Assembly (NCBI GenBank): GCA_964023275.1
Contig: OZ029914.1
Span: forward strand, 42,821,924-42,885,923
Length of the DNA: 64,000 nucleotides
Reading direction: 5' to 3'
Source of the DNA: Norana najaformis
Taxonomy: Eukaryota; Annelida; Clitellata; Crassiclitellata; Hormogastridae
Shown: positions 33,640 to 45,299 of the stretch, piece by piece
Numbering within the stretch: position 1 is the first letter of the stretch
How the letters are laid out: each line of letters opens with the position of its first letter
Notes under the pieces: generated by a model
Databases searched by the model: none
Told to the model about the DNA's origin: nothing
What the model saw: only the letters and a program-made list of their open reading frames with translations
Translations under genes and position numbers: made by a program

Positions 33640-33892
33640 ACCTTCTCAAGAAATCCCACCCTGATCCATCGAATCACCTGCCTTCCCATGTCTCTCAGCT
33701 TAAACACAACCCACCCTAACAGCTCCTTTCCCTTTTCTCTCTGGACTTCTCCCAAATGGACTTGGTGCTTGACATGGCATCGTAGGACAACCGCACTGAC
33801 TTGACGCAGCAGTCGTGAATAAGCTGGTTCTCTGCTCTTAGTTTTTAAGTAGCGCTTTAGAAATGTGGAATTTACGATTACGATTACGAGAC
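33640..33892 (+). mobile_element. retrotransposon 3' end, ATTACG-tail family, copy 6
   Basis: CTCAAGAAATCCCACCCTGA and CTCAGCTTAAACACAACCCA match the family. It ends TTACGATTACGATTACGAG. It was copied with the segmental duplication (see 40672-40917), so it inserted before that event. Confidence 0.75.
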
Positions 33893-34298
33893 CACATCCC
33901 TGCTATGTGCAAATCTACATATTCTTTGCAACCCCTATCACTCCCTTGACATCAAATATTATTGCGAAGCTTACTGACTACGTGAAAACTCAAACACTCG
34001 TGATCGAATTCAAACATTTGATTGAAAACAAAAGCCGGAGATTAGTACTAACCTAGATGTGTGAGCAAAAATCACCATTTAAAAGTCAAATTGTCAGTAG
34101 AAACTTCTAAGAGTTGTGCTCTAAAACAGTTCGCGACAGGTGCACAAATACTAGAACAATGACGGGCTGTACTCAGACATTGCTCGGAGGCGCCCTGTGT
34201 CTCGAATTGACGAAAAACGACGATTGTACATTAGGGCATATTAGACAATTTCAGCCAGAGGGTAGTGATTTAGATTTGCCCCAAATGAGTTGTAAGTT

Positions 34299-34873
34299 CT
34301 ACACTCTCTTCATCATCATGTTACTTTTGGAAACTGGGTACGACCTATCAGTATTCGAATAGCCATAAGAACTGCCGTAGACGCAGGTGAGACAGATCGT
34401 GGCGCAGTTGTTGAACCAGAAACCAGAAACCCCGCGTGTGCTACATACACCATCTTGCCAGTTGTCGTGATCCTCATCATACGTGGTGAAGGCCATTCCA
34501 TTTTGATCTAACAGAAGGTCATGCACGTCGCCGAAGGAGGACGATACATGCAGAGTATAAAAGAGCGACTCTGAACCGATCCGGAAATTTTCATATTCCT
34601 TCGACACCCAATGACCGCTACTAATAACCTGCATCTCGAGTCTCAGTCTCCATGATCCCTGTTTCGTCATCTGATAAATCTTTTCCAGGCCCAACCAGTA
34701 GTCGCTGTCCCAGCTGCCGAATCCAGTCTTGTAGAACCACCAAGATCTGTCGTATTGTAATGTTTGGTAGACCCTGCGATGGAAAATTATCCAGTTGTCG
34801 ACAGAAATAACGATAGTTGTTCCGGAAACAGTAGGTATCGTTAAGTTGGTTGAGACTTCACTAACAGCGTAAT
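34299..34873 (-). CDS. fibrinogen-related domain exon, copy A
   Basis: On the minus strand an acceptor (CATTAAACAG) precedes 34873 and the exon runs 191 full codons to a stop at 34299. It reads DYAVSEVSTN, then VDNWIIFHRRVYQ, FYKTGFGSWDSDYWLGLEKI and TYDEDHDNW, then CSTRGVSGFWFNNC. These are the hallmarks of the fibrinogen C-terminal domain: GFG--YWLGLE, the acidic calcium-site loop and the final cysteine pair. The 5' phase fits the donor of the FN2 exon at 35615. In invertebrates such domains are typical of secreted lectins that bind acetylated sugars or microbes. The protein ends shortly after the domain in SNMMMKRV. Confidence 0.88.
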
Positions 34874-35614
34874 CTGTTTAATGAATAGAATTGTGGACGA
34901 AAGTAATGATATGAAACGCAGTGGAATTATTCAGATTTTAAGCCAGGAATATTTGAATTCAGCTTCACACTCTGGCACTCCACACATATGAAGCACGCGC
35001 AAATCATTTGCCATCCTATCTGTCATCCCTGGCAGTTGTTGGTTCCACCTCTTCCAACTTTCTACATCGTTAAGTTCGTGACCCTCTGAAAACTGAAAGC
35101 TTGCCTCTTCCTCTCAATTCGTGATTCATGATGTCTCTTGTTGCCCAGTATGAAAGTTAGGCGGAATCAACAAATTTCAGTCGTATTATATGGCAGTGTA
35201 TGTGATTTTGTATGTTATTATTATTTATGCATTCATTAAGTGACAATATATAATGTCTAAGCAACAAACGATGGCGTTGAGCAAATGTGAGTGAAGGACT
35301 TGCTGTAAGTTTCTACTATAACCGTCTCAGGTTAGCCTCACACCCGTACTCTCCGTTTTACAGAGGAGCTCTCCAACCAATCGGGTTCTGTGCCCCTTGT
35401 ATGTATGCAGGTATGTATTATGTATGCATGCGTGTATGCATGTGTGTATGTATGTGTGTATGTATGTGTGTATGAATGTGTAAATTGTACTTAATAGGCG
35501 TAAGCAATCAGCTTCACTATTCTGATTATAATATATATATATTATAGATATGCTACATATATTTTTTTTATACATATTTGTAGACCAGACTAGTTTAGCG
35601 TAACAGAAAGTTAC

Positions 35615-35767
35615 CTATAGGAAGGCTACAGCTTCTCCAAGTGTGACTGTTATCGTAGCATCCATATTCGTGTGTTCTGCTTGAATACTTCGGTAGGCAG
35701 TTGTAGTAGCGAATCCCATAATACGTGAAAGGAAAGCTGCAGTTTTCAGGCGGTATCATTTGATTCA
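35615..35767 (-). CDS. fibronectin type II module exon, copy A
   Basis: On the minus strand the exon reads NQMIPPENCSFPFTYYGIRY, then YNCLPKYSSRTHEYGCYDN and HTWRSCSLPI. CSFPF-Y-G--Y--C ... GC-DN--TW--C is the FN2 pattern with all four cysteines; the usual WC is YGC. The donor (ATAG/GTAACT) ends the exon in phase 1, which joins in frame to the fibrinogen exon at 34873. Two acceptors are possible: one giving the start used here, one further out at 35809; both leave the same phase. That phase does not match the PAN exon donor, so a further exon may lie between. FN2 modules bind collagen or glycans in known proteins. Confidence 0.78.
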
Positions 35768-35829
35768 CTGGTCCCAAAAAGAGACAATGCACTCTAAGAC
35801 TCAAAACATCTGCGAAGATGATATCATTT

Positions 35830-37633
35830 TATTCTAGGTTTCATTCAACGCGTCTGTCTATCTGTTCTTTAGTCTATCTATCTGCTTGCCTGTCCATCCA
35901 TCCACTTATCGATCCATCGATCAAATCCATCTATCCATCCGTCCATCTATGTTTCCTCTTAGCATTACTCGGGATATTAAGCTGGATATGGTTGAGAAAG
36001 TACATCAGAGGATGAACTCACTGAAGACCGGGCAAAGTCGAGACTCAACCAAAATCTTAGAAGCAAGAAGCACTTTTACGCCTTCGTGAAAGTTTACATC
36101 TAACGGACGACAGGTAAGAACTGCACAGTCTTTAAAAGAAGCCTAATGTCTTCCAAAAGCAGACACTAGTGTGGCTTTAATGAGTGCAGACTAAAACTGG
36201 TGTCACAGCACATATGACTATAACTGGTGTCACAGCACATACTGTTGCAGGATAGTTTTGTCTATTCAGGGATACATTAATGTCTGGCTAGAGGCCACAA
36301 CGACTGTGCTTCACTACTAGCCACTGTGCTTTATTACTAAACAGTTTATATCTAAAACAATTCTCAGGTGCACTAGTATCATGTTTGCAGACATTAGTTT
36401 TAAGAGTGGGATATTGTTACTTCGAAGCGATCATAGTCGTTTACGATGACAAAGGTCTTATGACGTCAGAAATTCGAGTGGGTACTGGAGCGTAACCACG
36501 TGATTGCTGGTCCAATACCTCCATTATAATAATTATTGATGTGTTTTATGAAAGCAGGATTGCATGTAAATTACTGTGTTGCGGCTTTTATGTCAGACGA
36601 CAGACTTCAATTAAACGTGAAGCTCACATGAAAAAATTAAGTCAATGTGTTATTTCATGTGGGTTGCGTACTCGTGTCGCTTGGCTTCAGTGCTTGAGTC
36701 AAGAAACATAGAAACCAATGAACACCATTTGCCTCCATAACGAACACAACTGAAATGTGACGAGGTTCTCCTTCTAGCCATAAGACACTTTGAAGCCTAC
36801 CTTTTAGTCTTAAAACATTTACTTTGATGATGAAAAACTGTCACAACCTTGAATATACTAGCTCCTTTTCAAAGTTTAACTTGCACTTTTTAGGCTGTCA
36901 TCGTGATTAAGACTAGACTACAGCATATCAAATTATATCAGATTAGATTAGATTAGATTAGACCAAATTAGATTATTTATCACTATTTACCGCAAGCACT
37001 TCCGTAGTTGCCACTTCTGAGCTTCTGGCTCTAAAACGCATAACGCAAATCCATTTATTTTTATTATTGAAAAATATTCCACTTCACGACTAACAGTTTA
37101 AATTATTACTGCAATTTTCTTAAACTTAGAGAGGGGTTTCTAGAAATCGGTTGCCTACAGATGCTGTTATGGGTGTAGTTTCTGTTCCCCTAACGCCCCC
37201 AAGCGAACTGAGCTACAAATGAGCACAATCAGTTGTAGAATCAGGCGGCGACAGAGAGGACTTACCACACGCTGTCATATGCCGAGGTTAAGAAAACAAT
37301 GTCGCTAACAATTCAATTCCGTAGCTACCTATTGAGTCTGGCTTAAGGGTTAGCATTCATATTCTGCTGTTTTTCTCACGAAATCTTAGCTTTTCCGACG
37401 TTGCTTCGGTTGCCTTAAGTCGCACGTGTTTAGATAAGAGATAAGTTAGAGGTCCCTTAAAGGCGCCATATCAATGTTTTTATACCTACCTACCTACCTA
37501 CCTATCTACCTACCTATCTACCTACCTATCTATCTATCTACCTACCTACCTATCTACCTACCTGTACCTACCTACCTACATACATATGTGCACGCATGCA
37601 TATAAGCATACTTGCATATATGCATACATGCAT
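35830..37633. other. intron-like interval between FN2 and PAN exons, copy A
   Basis: It is noncoding as far as I can see: an ATCC-type microsatellite (35870-35950), a GATTA repeat near 36938-36962 and a CCTA/TACC microsatellite at about 37486-37590. It is matched throughout by 42870-44640. A short exon linking the phases of the PAN and FN2 exons could be hidden here. Confidence 0.5.
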
Positions 37634-38024
37634 ATTGTAATTGTTATTGTAATCTGACATTTATAAAGCGCCACTTCAAGAATAGACTCATCAGAAGCGC
37701 TCCCGACCCGAACCAGTGAGACCACTGGCAAATAATACAGACTTCAGGCGCTTGCGAAACTGCGGAAGAGACAAACTGAGGAATACTAGCCGGAGCTCTC
37801 GGGAAAGGCGATTCCAGCTATTGGGTCCAACATAGGCAAAGCTTCTAGACTGCGCTGTAGCAGTGCGCATACGAGGGACAGTCAGAAGTCCAAGGGAGGC
37901 CGACCGGAGAGTGCAACGGCCTGGAACCAAAGAGACCGAAATGCAGAAGTCCCTAAGATATGATGGAGCAGAACCAACAAGACAATTACGCATAAGCGTT
38001 AGGATCTTGAACTGGATACGCTGC
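37634..38024 (-). mobile_element. LINE 3' fragment inserted in duplication unit A only
   Basis: The minus strand reads LTVPRMRTATAQSRSFAYVG, PNSWNRLSRELR and LPQFRKRLKSVLF, a CR1/L2-like reverse transcriptase end. It finishes GGCGCTTTATAAATGTCAGA and ATTACAATAACAATTACAAT. Unit B has uninterrupted GCATATATGCATACATGC repeat at the same place, and the repeat flanks both ends of the insert in unit A. Confidence 0.85.
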
Positions 38025-38128
38025 TGAATGCATATATGCATGTATGCATATATGCATACATGCATACTTACATCCATATATAGTTACACAACATAACAAA
38101 CCTTGACGTATTACACGTGTAATTTAAC

Positions 38129-38434
38129 CTGGTAGTTGGCGCAGTTGGGTGTACTCTGTAGAACATGCGATGCTCGGCAGTAGTACAACTCGCAGGATTT
38201 TTTGCTGGCTCTGAAGTTGAACTCCATGCAGAGTGGATTCTGACTGCAAGAACTGGCACACTGGATCCGCGATGAGACGCTGAAGGTGTCGTCTGCGATC
38301 TCACCACTGCACAACTTTCCTCCCTCACCTGATGACAATACAGCTTCGAAATCTTCGCAGTTAGCGATGCTTCGGATGCTTGGAATAAGCAAATAGATTA
38401 CAGGAAGAACGTGAGACACGAAGCATGACTGCAT
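38129..38434 (-). CDS. signal peptide plus PAN/apple-like domain exon, copy A
   Basis: The minus strand has an ATG at 38434 and 102 codons up to a donor (CTACCAG/GTTAAA). MQSCFVSHVLPVIYLLIPSI followed by RSIANC is a signal peptide with likely cleavage before NCEDF. The mature part has the cysteine spacing of a PAN-like domain: IQCASSCSQNPLCMEFNFRA, then KKSCELYYC and a last cysteine in PNCANYQ. Without splicing, the frame would stop five codons after the donor. The exon is in the right place and strand to be the 5' end of the FN2-fibrinogen gene, but the phases do not join directly. Either an exon is missing or it is a separate gene. Confidence 0.78.
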
Positions 38435-38689
38435 CTTGCAGACGTTTTGGGCACTCTCTTCGATAGCGCGCTTGAACTGTAACCGAACACTATCGGATTC
38501 TGGAGTCTAGGCATCACACAGTTGCAGTTGCGCCGGCTTTTGTAGAGCCAGTCGAGCTTTTCCGCGCGAATGCAAATATTATGCTCAAGCGTCTGTAACC
38601 GGAAGCTTCTATGACAATCCAAAGCCTTCACGGCTTAAACGCATGCAATATGGAATTCTAATTGGTAGGCCTATTGTACTGCGTCGCGG

Positions 38690-39075
38690 TGGCCTATTCA
38701 ATTAGACCGATTAGCCTGCCAGTAATCGAACGATTGGGGGTTCCAGCCTACTGAGTAGACTCCGTGTAGCGACCTTAGAGAAGTTGTCTAGGCATACTTC
38801 TCTCTGTCACCAAAGAATGTAATTTGCTACCGGCGTTCGCCGAGCAGTTAACGGCAAATCATGCGATGCACCAGCCTCGTGTCCAAAAAGCAGAAAATGA
38901 GTGCCTCTCCATCGTTCCTTATTGGACATGGAAGTTTTACTTCACTTTTACTCCACAGTTAGTGCATCAAATACTTGGATGGTTGCATCCATCATGCCAT
39001 CTTGGCCAACTCATCTCGCCGTGCCTAGAGGTCGGTAAATTAAAAACAACGCAAGCTGAGATATCTTAAAAGTAC
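38690..39075 (+). mobile_element. tRNA-derived SINE, copy in unit A
   Basis: CCGTGTAGCGACCTTAGAGA, CTCTCTGTCACCAAAGAATG, GCAAATCATGCGATGCACCA and ATGAGTGCCTCTCC align in order with the SINE at 6305-6714. The head near 38690-38750 keeps a tRNA-like GGTGGCCTATTCAATTAGAC and GGGGGTTCCAGCC. It is diverged and shared with unit B (45300), so it predates the duplication. Confidence 0.6.
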
Positions 39076-39249
39076 CCTGTTGCTGCTGCTATATTCAAGT
39101 CTGTCCCTCTACCGAAAGATCCTTCAAACTCTGAAAACATGCTACTGAGGAGTTTTTGTAGAGTGTGGTTGACTTTTGTCCAGCTTATGTTTCCGCTTAC
39201 ATCGTTGTCATCATTCGTTAGCTTCAATGTTCTAATCAGCCCACGATGA

Positions 39250-39300
39250 TTTGGGGGAGGGTGCGATAGCCTAGTGGTTATCCTTCTGGGCTGTAAATCA
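39250..39300 (+). mobile_element. tRNA-like SINE head fragment
   Basis: GATAGCCTAGTGGTTATCCT, then TCTGGGCTGTAAATC, has the A-box pattern common in tRNA-derived SINEs; no B box follows. The same stretch lies at about 45905-45955, at the far end of duplication unit B. Confidence 0.4.
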
Positions 39301-39334
39301 TGAATATTGAAAACGGAATTAAATGGACAAAATC

Positions 39335-39545
39335 AAAATCGATTACAACTAGGTTGAGTTCGTGAATGACTTCTGCTTCCACGGTGGCTTAATAACAGAG
39401 GATAACAGCTGCGATACAAAGGTGAAGAAGCGCATAGGAAAGACAAACGCTGCGTCTGGGAGACTCGTAAAGTTATTAAAGAACAACGGATGCAGTATGG
39501 AGACCAAGATTCGTCTGTTTTAGTATAGACACGACTTCCAGACAC
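39335..39545 (+). mobile_element. reverse transcriptase fragment at the duplication breakpoint
   Basis: The plus strand reads FVNDFCFHGGLITEDNSCDT, KVKKRIGKTNAASGRLVKLL and NNGCSMETKIRLF. This matches the F-YLGS-I--DG-C--D-KRRIG-A-AAFG-L-K-WK---IS--TKIRLY block of LINE reverse transcriptases. It lies just beyond the right edge of unit A and is absent after unit B. Confidence 0.75.
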
Positions 39546-40390
39546 AGTCAGGAATTTCGTATTTGAATTCCCGGTCAGTGAAACAGTTCAACTCCTCTCT
39601 TCCATTTCAATTCATTTTAGCACAACTGTGAGGTTTCTACCAGATCAGCAGAGGAAAATATTTAAAATTTCTCTTCCATCAGCCCTTTTGGCAAACTCAG
39701 CTACAGAATGAGTATGATTTCGCTCAAAAACACTGCGACTCGTACCGGTGAAGGCACGCTATCATCCTTCACGACTATAGCAAAAGAGCGCACTACACCT
39801 CTTACCCAACTCCTTTAGTTAGTTCCTCAGCCTAACGACATCTTACGGCATCAAATGCCGTTGACGTCGCCCTCCTCCTTTAGGCTTTGGACTGGCACTA
39901 CCCCAAACAAGGCAGTGGCGGAGTTACTCAACCCCGAGTGTTGCTTATATAGTGGCACCCTTAATCAAAAGTAAATAAAGGTGTCTAACTGTTACCGAGT
40001 AATTGCCTTAAGACAAACATTTTAGGACCTATACATTTGAACAGTTTTGTGCATTATTTTACTAAAATTAAACTAAGAACTTTCCCTGACCTAATTATTA
40101 AGCTATTATTAGATTAAGATTAAATTTAATAAAAATTAATTTATGAAAATCGTATGCAGCTACCGTGCACAACGCGCAGCACTAAGCGGCTACCTAAAGC
40201 GCGTCATAGCTACTTTTGCCTCTTTCCGACAGACTTGCTTTGTGGCCGACCTCCCACATTACATTACGCACAGGCCGAATGCTGTTATACATACAGAAAG
40301 TTGTTATGGTGTATAAAAAAATGAGTCGCTCATTTGAATTGCACAGCAGCAGACCGCGATTAAGTGCTTATACGTTAACTAGCTTTATGA
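39546..40390. other. unduplicated spacer between units A and B
   Basis: No gene or named repeat seen. Confidence 0.4.
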
Positions 40391-40671
40391 TAGCACTGAG
40401 ATTAACTTACTTCCGGCTACACATATTCTGTGTCTGGTGATACCAATGGGCAGCTTTGCGATGTTTCAACTTCTCGCCAGCACTCGGGACTTACCCAAGA
40501 GACCGAGATGAGACCCTTGACGTCATACCTAAACACCGAAACGAGACCCTTGACGTCCTGCCCCGAGACCGAGATGAGACCGTGACGTTGGCCAATCTGT
40601 CCGAGACGACACTGACACTAGATTTCGTAGGTACGTCTCGAGACCGAGACGTCGAAACCGAGTCTCACCTT

Positions 40672-40917
40672 CTCAAGAAATCCCACCCTGATCCATAGAA
40701 TCAGCTGCCTTCCCATGTCTCTCAGCTTAAACACAACCCACCCTAACAGCTCCTTTCCCCCTTTTCTCTCTGGACTTCTGGCAACCGGACTTGGTGCTTG
40801 ACATGGCATCTTTGGGCAACCTAACTGACTTGACGCAGCATTCTTAAATAAGCTGGTTCTCTGCGCTTAGCTTTTAAGTAACGCTTTAGAGATTTGGATT
40901 TTACGATTACGATTACC
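40672..40917 (+). mobile_element. retrotransposon 3' end, ATTACG-tail family, copy 7
   Basis: Duplicate of 33640-33892 carried within unit B; ends TTTACGATTACGATTACC. Confidence 0.75.
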
Positions 40918-41334
40918 AGACCATATCCCTGCTATGTGCAAATCTACATATTCTTCGCATTTCCTATCACTCCCTTGACATCAAATATTATTTCGAAGCT
41001 TACTGACTACGTGAAAACTCAAACACTCTTGATCGAATTCAAACACTTGATTGAAAACAAAATCCGGAGATAAGTACTAACCTAGATGTGTGTAAGCAAA
41101 AATCACCATTTAAAAGTCAAATTGTCAAAAGAAACTTCTAAAAGATGTGCTCTAAAACAGTTCACAACAGGTGCACAAATACTAGAACAATGACGGGCTG
41201 TACTCAGAGATTGCTCGGAGACGCCCTGTGTCTCAAATGGCCTTTGACGAAAGCGACAATTGGTCTTTAGGGCATATTAGACAATTTCAGCCAGAGGGTA
41301 GTGATTTAGATTTGCCCCAAATGAGTTGTAAGTT

Positions 41335-41909
41335 CTACACTCTCTTCATCATCATGTTACTTTTGGAAACTGGGAACAACCCAATAGTATTCGAATAGCC
41401 ATAAGAACTGCCGTAGACGCAGGTGAGACAGATCGTGGCGCAGTTGTTGAACCAGAAACCAGAAACCCCGCGTGTGCTACATACGCCACCTTGCCAGTTG
41501 TCGTGATCCTCATCATACGTGGTGAAGGCCATTCCATTTTGATCTAACAGAAGGCCATGCACGTCGCCGAAGGAGGACGATACATGCAAGGTATAAAAGA
41601 GCGACTCTGAATCGATCCGGAAATTTTCATATTCCTCCGACACCCAAGAACCGCTACTAATAACCTGCATCTCGATTCTCAGCCTCCATTTTCCCTGTTT
41701 CGTCATCTGATAAACCTGTTCCAGGCCCAACCAGTAGTCGCTGTCCCAGCTGCCGAATCCAGTCTTGTAGAACCACCAAGATCTGTCGTATTGTAATGTT
41801 TGATAGACCCTGTGATGGAAAATTATCCAGTTGTCGACAGAAATAACGATAGTTGTTCCGGAAACAGTAGGTATCGTTAAGTTGGTTGAGACTTCACTAA
41901 CAGCGTAAT
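41335..41909 (-). CDS. fibrinogen-related domain exon, copy B
   Basis: Same acceptor, phase and length (191 full codons) as copy A. It keeps YKTGFGSWDSDYWLGLE, TYDEDHDNW and GFWFNNC. Within the exon I count roughly 17 amino-acid-changing and 5 silent differences from copy A. The changes include the end (copy A NTDRSYPVSK, copy B NTIGLFPVSK), EKIYQ to EQVYQ and a glycine/aspartate swap near residue 100. The frame is intact, so both copies look functional. Confidence 0.88.
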
Positions 41910-42656
41910 CTGTTTAATGAATAGAATTGTGGACGAAATTAATGATGTAAAACGCAGTGGAATTATTCAGATTTTAAGCCAAGAATATTTGAATTCAGCT
42001 TCACAATCTGGCACTCCGCACATATGAAGCATGCGCAAATCATTTGCCATCCTACCTGTCATCATTGACAGTTGCTGGTTCAACCACTTGCAACTTTCTA
42101 CATCGTTAAGTTCGTGACCCTCTGAAAACTGAAAGCTTGCCTCTTCCTCTCAATTCGTGATTCATGATGTCTCTTGTTGCCCAGTTTGAAAGTTTGGCGG
42201 AATCAACAAATTTCAGTCGTATTATATGGCAGTGTATGTATTTATGTATGTTATTATTATTTATGCATTCATTAAGTGACAATATATAATGTCTAAGCAA
42301 CAAACGATGGCGTTGAGCAAATGTGAGTGAAGGACTTGCTGTAAATTCCAACACAGTAACCGTCTCAGGTTCGCCTCACACCCGTACTCTCCGTTTTACA
42401 AAGGAGCTCTCCAACCAATCGGCTAGTGTGCCCCTTGTATGTATGCAGGTATGTATTATGTATGCATGCGTGTATGCATGTGTGTATGTATGTATGTATG
42501 TATGTATGAATGTGTAAATTGTACTTAATAGGTGTAAGCAATCAGCTTCACTATTCTGATTATAATATATATATATATATATATTATTGATATGCTACAT
42601 ATATATTTTTTATGCATATCTGTAGACCAGACTGGTTTAGCGGAACAGAAAATTAC

Positions 42657-42809
42657 CTATAGGAAGGCTACAGCGTTTCCAAGTGTGTCTGTTATCGAAG
42701 CATCCATATTCGTGTGTTCTGCTTGATGGGTGCGGTATGCAGTTGTAGTAGCGAATCCCATTATACGTGAAAGGAAAGCTGCAGTTTTCAGGCAGTATCA
42801 GTTGATTCA
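42657..42809 (-). CDS. fibronectin type II module exon, copy B
   Basis: The minus strand reads NQLILPENCSFPFTYNGIRY, then YNCIPHPSSRTHEYGCFDN and HTWKRCSLPI. All four cysteines and the FPF and GC-DN marks are kept. Ten of fifty residues differ from copy A, and all 13 base differences change an amino acid. The donor and its phase are the same, and it joins in frame to the exon at 41909. Confidence 0.78.
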
Positions 42810-42869
42810 CTGGTCCCAAAGAGAAACAATACTCTCTAAGACTCAAAACATCTGCGAAGATGATATCAT

Positions 42870-44640
42870 TTTCTTCTAGGTTTCATTCAACGCGTCTTTC
42901 ATCAGTCTATCGATCTACTTACCTATCTATCAATCCACTTATCGATCCATCGATCGACCCATCTATATATCCATTCATCTATTTTTCCTCTCAACATTAC
43001 TCGGGATATTAAGCTGGACATGGTTGAGAAAGTACATCAGAGGATGAACTCACTGAAGACCGGGCAATGTCGAGACTCAACCCAAATCTTAGAAGCAAGA
43101 AGCACTTTTAGGCCTTCGTGAAAGTTTACATCTAACGGACGACAGGTAAGAACTGCACAGTCTTTAAAAGAAGCCTAATGTCTTCCAAAAGCAGACACTA
43201 GTGTGGCTTTAATGCGTGCAGGCTATAACTGGTGTCACAGCACATTCTGTTGCAGGATAGTTTTGTCTATTTATTCAGGGATACATTAATGCCCGGCTAT
43301 AGGTCACAACGACTGTGCTTCATTACTAGCCACTGTGCTTTATTACTAAACAGTTTATATCTAAAAAATTATCAGGCTACACTAGTATCTTATGTTTCCA
43401 GACATTAGTTTTAAGAGTGGGATATTGTTACTTCGAAGCGATCATAGTCGTTTACGATGACAAAGGTCTTATGACGTCAGAAATTCGAGTGGGTACTGGA
43501 GCGTAACCACTTGATTGTTGGTCCAGTACCTCCACTATAATAATTATTGATGTGTTTTATGACAGCAGGACTGTTTGTAAATTACTGTGTTGCGGCTTTT
43601 ATGTTAGACGACAGACTTCAATTAAACGTGAAGCTCATATGAAAAAATTAAGTCAATGTGTTATTTCATGTGGGTTGCGTACTCGTGTCGCTTGGCTTCA
43701 GTGCTTGAGTCAAGAAACATAGAAACCAATAAACAACATTTGCCTCCATAACGGACACAACTGAAATGTGACGAGGTTCTCCTTCTAGCCATAAGCCATT
43801 TTGAAGCCTACCTTTTAGTCTTAAAACATTTACTTTGATGATGAAAAACTGTCACAACCTTGAATATACTAGCTCCTTTTCAAAGTTTAACTTGCACTTT
43901 TTAGGCTGTCATCGTGATTAAGTTAAAAATAGATCAGATCAGGCTAGACTACAGCATATCAAATTATATCAGATCAGATTAGATAAGATTAGATTAGGCC
44001 AAATTAGAATATTTATCACTGGTCACCGCATGCACTTCCGTAGTTGCCACTTCTGAGCTTCTGGCTCTAAAATGCAAAACGCAAATCCATTTATTTTTAT
44101 TATATAAAAAATATTCCACTTCACGACTAACAGTTTAAATTATTACTGCAATTTTCTTAAACTTAGAGAGGGGTTTCTAGAAATCGGTTGCCTAGCGATG
44201 CTGTTATGGGTGTAGTTTCTGTTCCCCTAACGCCCCCAAGCGAACTGAGCTACAAATGAGCAGAATCAGTTGGAGGATCAAGCGGCGACAGAGAGGACTT
44301 ACAACACGCTGTCAAATGCCGAGGTTAATAAAACAATGTCGCTAACAATTCAATTCCATAGCTACCTATTGAGTCTGGCTTAAGGGCTAGTATTCATATT
44401 CTGCTGTCTTTTTCATGAAATCTCAGCTTTTGCGACGTTCCTTCGGTTGCCTTAAGTCGCACGTGTTTAGATAAGTTAGAGGCCCCTAAAAGGCGTCATA
44501 TCAATGTTTTTATACGTACGTACGTACGTACGTACCTACCTACCTACCTACCTACCTACCTACCTACCTACCTACCTACCTACCTACCTACCTACCTACC
44601 TACCTACCTACCTACCTGCCTGTACCTACCTACCTACATA
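42870..44640. other. intron-like interval between FN2 and PAN exons, copy B
   Basis: Matches 35830-37633. It holds an ATC-type microsatellite (42900-42980), GATTA repeats (43975-43998) and a long TACC array with ACGT start (44513-44635). No exon is recognised. Confidence 0.5.
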
Positions 44641-44738
44641 CATATGTGCATACATGCATATATGCATACATGCATACTTACATGCATACATAGTTACACA
44701 ACATAACAAACCTTGACGTATTACACGTGTAATTTAAC

Positions 44739-45044
44739 CTGGTAGTTGGCGCAGTTGGGTGTATTCTGTAGAACATGCGATGCTCGGCAGTAGTACAACT
44801 CGCAGGATTTTTTGCTGGCTCTGAAGTTGAACTCCATGCAGAGTGGATTCTGACTGCAAGAACTGGCACACTGGATCCGCGATGAGACGCTGAAGGTGTC
44901 GTCTGCGATCTCACCACTGCACAACTTTCCTCCCTCACCTGATGACAATACAGCTTCAAAATCTTCGCAGTTAGCGATGCTTCGGATGCTTGGAATAAGC
45001 AAATAGATTACAGGAAGAACGTGAGACACGAAGCATGACTGCAT
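44739..45044 (-). CDS. signal peptide plus PAN/apple-like domain exon, copy B
   Basis: ATG at 45044, 102 codons, donor CTACCAG/GTTAAA as in copy A. I count two base differences from copy A across 306 bases: one silent and one S-to-N change near the end (VLQSTP against VLQNTP). This is much closer than the flanking noncoding DNA. Signal peptide and cysteines are unchanged. Confidence 0.8.
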
Positions 45045-45299
45045 CTTGCAGACGTTTTGGGCACTCTCTTCGATAGCGCGCTTGAACTGTAACCGAACAC
45101 TATCGGATTCTGGAGTCTAGGCGTCAGGCAATTTCTGTTGCGCCGGCTTTTGTAGAGCCAGTGGAGCTTTTCTACGCGAATGCAAATAGCTTGCTCAAGC
45201 GTCTGTAACCGGAAGCTTCTATGACAATCCAAAGCCTTCACGGCTAGCTCAAACGCTTACAATATAGAATTTTAATTGGTTGGTCATCTGTATGGCGTC

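Larger units (their letters stand above)
33321..39323. repeat. segmental duplication, unit A (about 6.0 kb)
   Basis: This unit matches 40391-45976 in the same orientation from GATTAACTTA-TTCCGGCTAC to GAATATTGAAAACGGAATTA. Non-coding parts I compared differ by about 4-5%. The unit holds PAN, FN2 and fibrinogen-domain exons on the minus strand, a retrotransposon tail and a SINE. Unit A alone has an extra LINE fragment at 37634-38024. The 1.07-kb gap between units is not duplicated. Confidence 0.9.

Noticed and set aside
33387-33719. Possible gene with PRDRDETLDV repeats, present in both duplication units
   Set aside because: The second copy has lost and changed units, the frame runs into a retrotransposon 3' end, and there is no domain or splice support.
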